From NCBI GenBank assembly GCA_030840415.1, contig JAVEEO010000268.1, positions 1 to 6,024 on the forward strand: 6,024 nt of DNA. Direction: 5' to 3'. The notes below the pieces were generated by a model. That model saw only the letters and a list, made by a program, of their open reading frames with translations. It ran no database searches and had not been told where the DNA came from. Positions 5,722 through 6,024 of the stretch are shown piece by piece (within the stretch, counting starts at the first letter, position 1; the number at the start of each line of letters is the position of its first letter). Made by a program: the position numbers and the translations under genes. This DNA comes from Pseudonocardiales bacterium. Lineage in GTDB: Bacteria; Actinomycetota; Actinomycetes; Mycobacteriales; Jatrophihabitantaceae.

Positions 5722-5749
5722 CCGAATTCCTTTTCTTGGAGCTGCCTCC

Positions 5750-6024
5750 GTGCCTACGTACACCGCGCCCGGCGTCTATGTCGAAGAAGTTCCTTCGTCG
5801 CAGAAGGTCCTTTCCGCCGCGCCGACCGCCATCGCCGCCTTCGTCGGTTTCACCCAGCGGGCTCCCGATGACGACCCCAACGACCCCGCCTGCGTAGCGC
5901 CGCGCCTGGTGACCAGCTGGTCGCAGTTCGAGAAGCTCTACGGCGGCTTCAGCGAGGGCTGCATGCTCCCGCTGTCGGTGTACGGCTACTTCGCCAACGG
6001 CGGCAGCATCGCCTACATCTGCCG
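5750..6024 (+). CDS. Contractile phage-tail-sheath protein (eCIS/CIS sheath), 3' end outside window
   Basis: The first 91 residues are present. They open with PTYTAPGVYVEEVPSSQKV and a short AAPTAIAAFVGFTQRAP segment, the hallmark N-terminus of phage-tail-sheath proteins in phage-like contractile systems. The visible end, YFANGGSIAYICR, matches the conserved GGxxAYxxR element. Between them are an Asp-rich loop (DDDPNDPACVAP, residues 40-51) and SWSQFEKLYGGF, also typical. Sheath subunits polymerise around the inner tube and contract to drive it through a target envelope. GTG at 5750 is preceded by GGAG with eight bases between. In known loci, tube, LysM, spike, baseplate and AAA+ ATPase genes follow the sheath, and they should lie beyond the right edge. 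An ordinary prophage tail is the main alternative, but the adjacent DUF4280 favours an injection system. Confidence 0.93.
   Translation, partial: MPTYTAPGVYVEEVPSSQKVLSAAPTAIAAFVGFTQRAPDDDPNDPACVAPRLVTSWSQFEKLYGGFSEGCMLPLSVYGYFANGGSIAYIC

Noticed and set aside
5586..5749. Known riboswitch classes in the sheath leader
   Set aside because: The leader is short and only simple hairpins are visible; I recognise no conserved core of a described riboswitch.
1..6024. tRNA, rRNA, CRISPR arrays, transposase genes or attachment-site repeats
   Set aside because: No cloverleaf, regularly spaced repeat, transposase motif or long duplicated end was seen on either strand.

Overview
The window is very GC-rich, with GTG/TTG starts and dense coding on both strands. 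It also carries an actinobacterial 'Septum_form'-type lipoprotein and a DNA topoisomerase IB. This points to a chromosome of a high-GC Gram-positive bacterium (Actinomycetota). I cannot name the genus from the sequence.

Left part (1-4415) looks like ordinary chromosomal genes. A HAD-IIA (NagD-like) phosphatase enters from the left edge on the + strand and is broken by an apparent small indel near base 66. It converges on four minus-strand genes. In transcription order these are a UbiA-family prenyltransferase (4415-3369), a very short SRPBCC-fold protein (3229-2990), a complete DNA topoisomerase IB with all catalytic residues (2975-1800), and an MBL-fold hydrolase (1726-695). The SRPBCC gene and topoisomerase are only 14 nt apart, and the topoisomerase ribosome-binding site overlaps the SRPBCC stop codon, so they are probably translated as a coupled pair.

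Right part (about 4416-6024) switches to the + strand and to a different theme. A Pro/Ala-rich lipoprotein with a Septum_form-like extracellular domain is followed 15 nt later by a DUF4280 PAAR-like protein. After a 164-nt, locally AT-rich leader comes the start of a contractile phage-tail-sheath protein, cut by the window edge. DUF4280 plus sheath is the signature of the edge of an extracellular/cytoplasmic contractile injection system (eCIS/CIS) locus, and the remaining tube, baseplate and ATPase genes would be expected beyond base 6024. The sheath shows directly what it is. That the locus is a complete injection system, and that the lipoprotein works with it, are inferences from order and spacing.

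The most interesting points are: the coupling of a surface lipoprotein to a PAAR-like tip protein at the mouth of the CIS locus; the structured leader before the sheath gene, with a 10-bp palindrome and two perfect inverted repeats, one enclosing a candidate -10 box; the missing C-terminal half of the SRPBCC protein; and the frameshift in the HAD gene. No rRNA, tRNA, CRISPR array or insertion sequence is visible.
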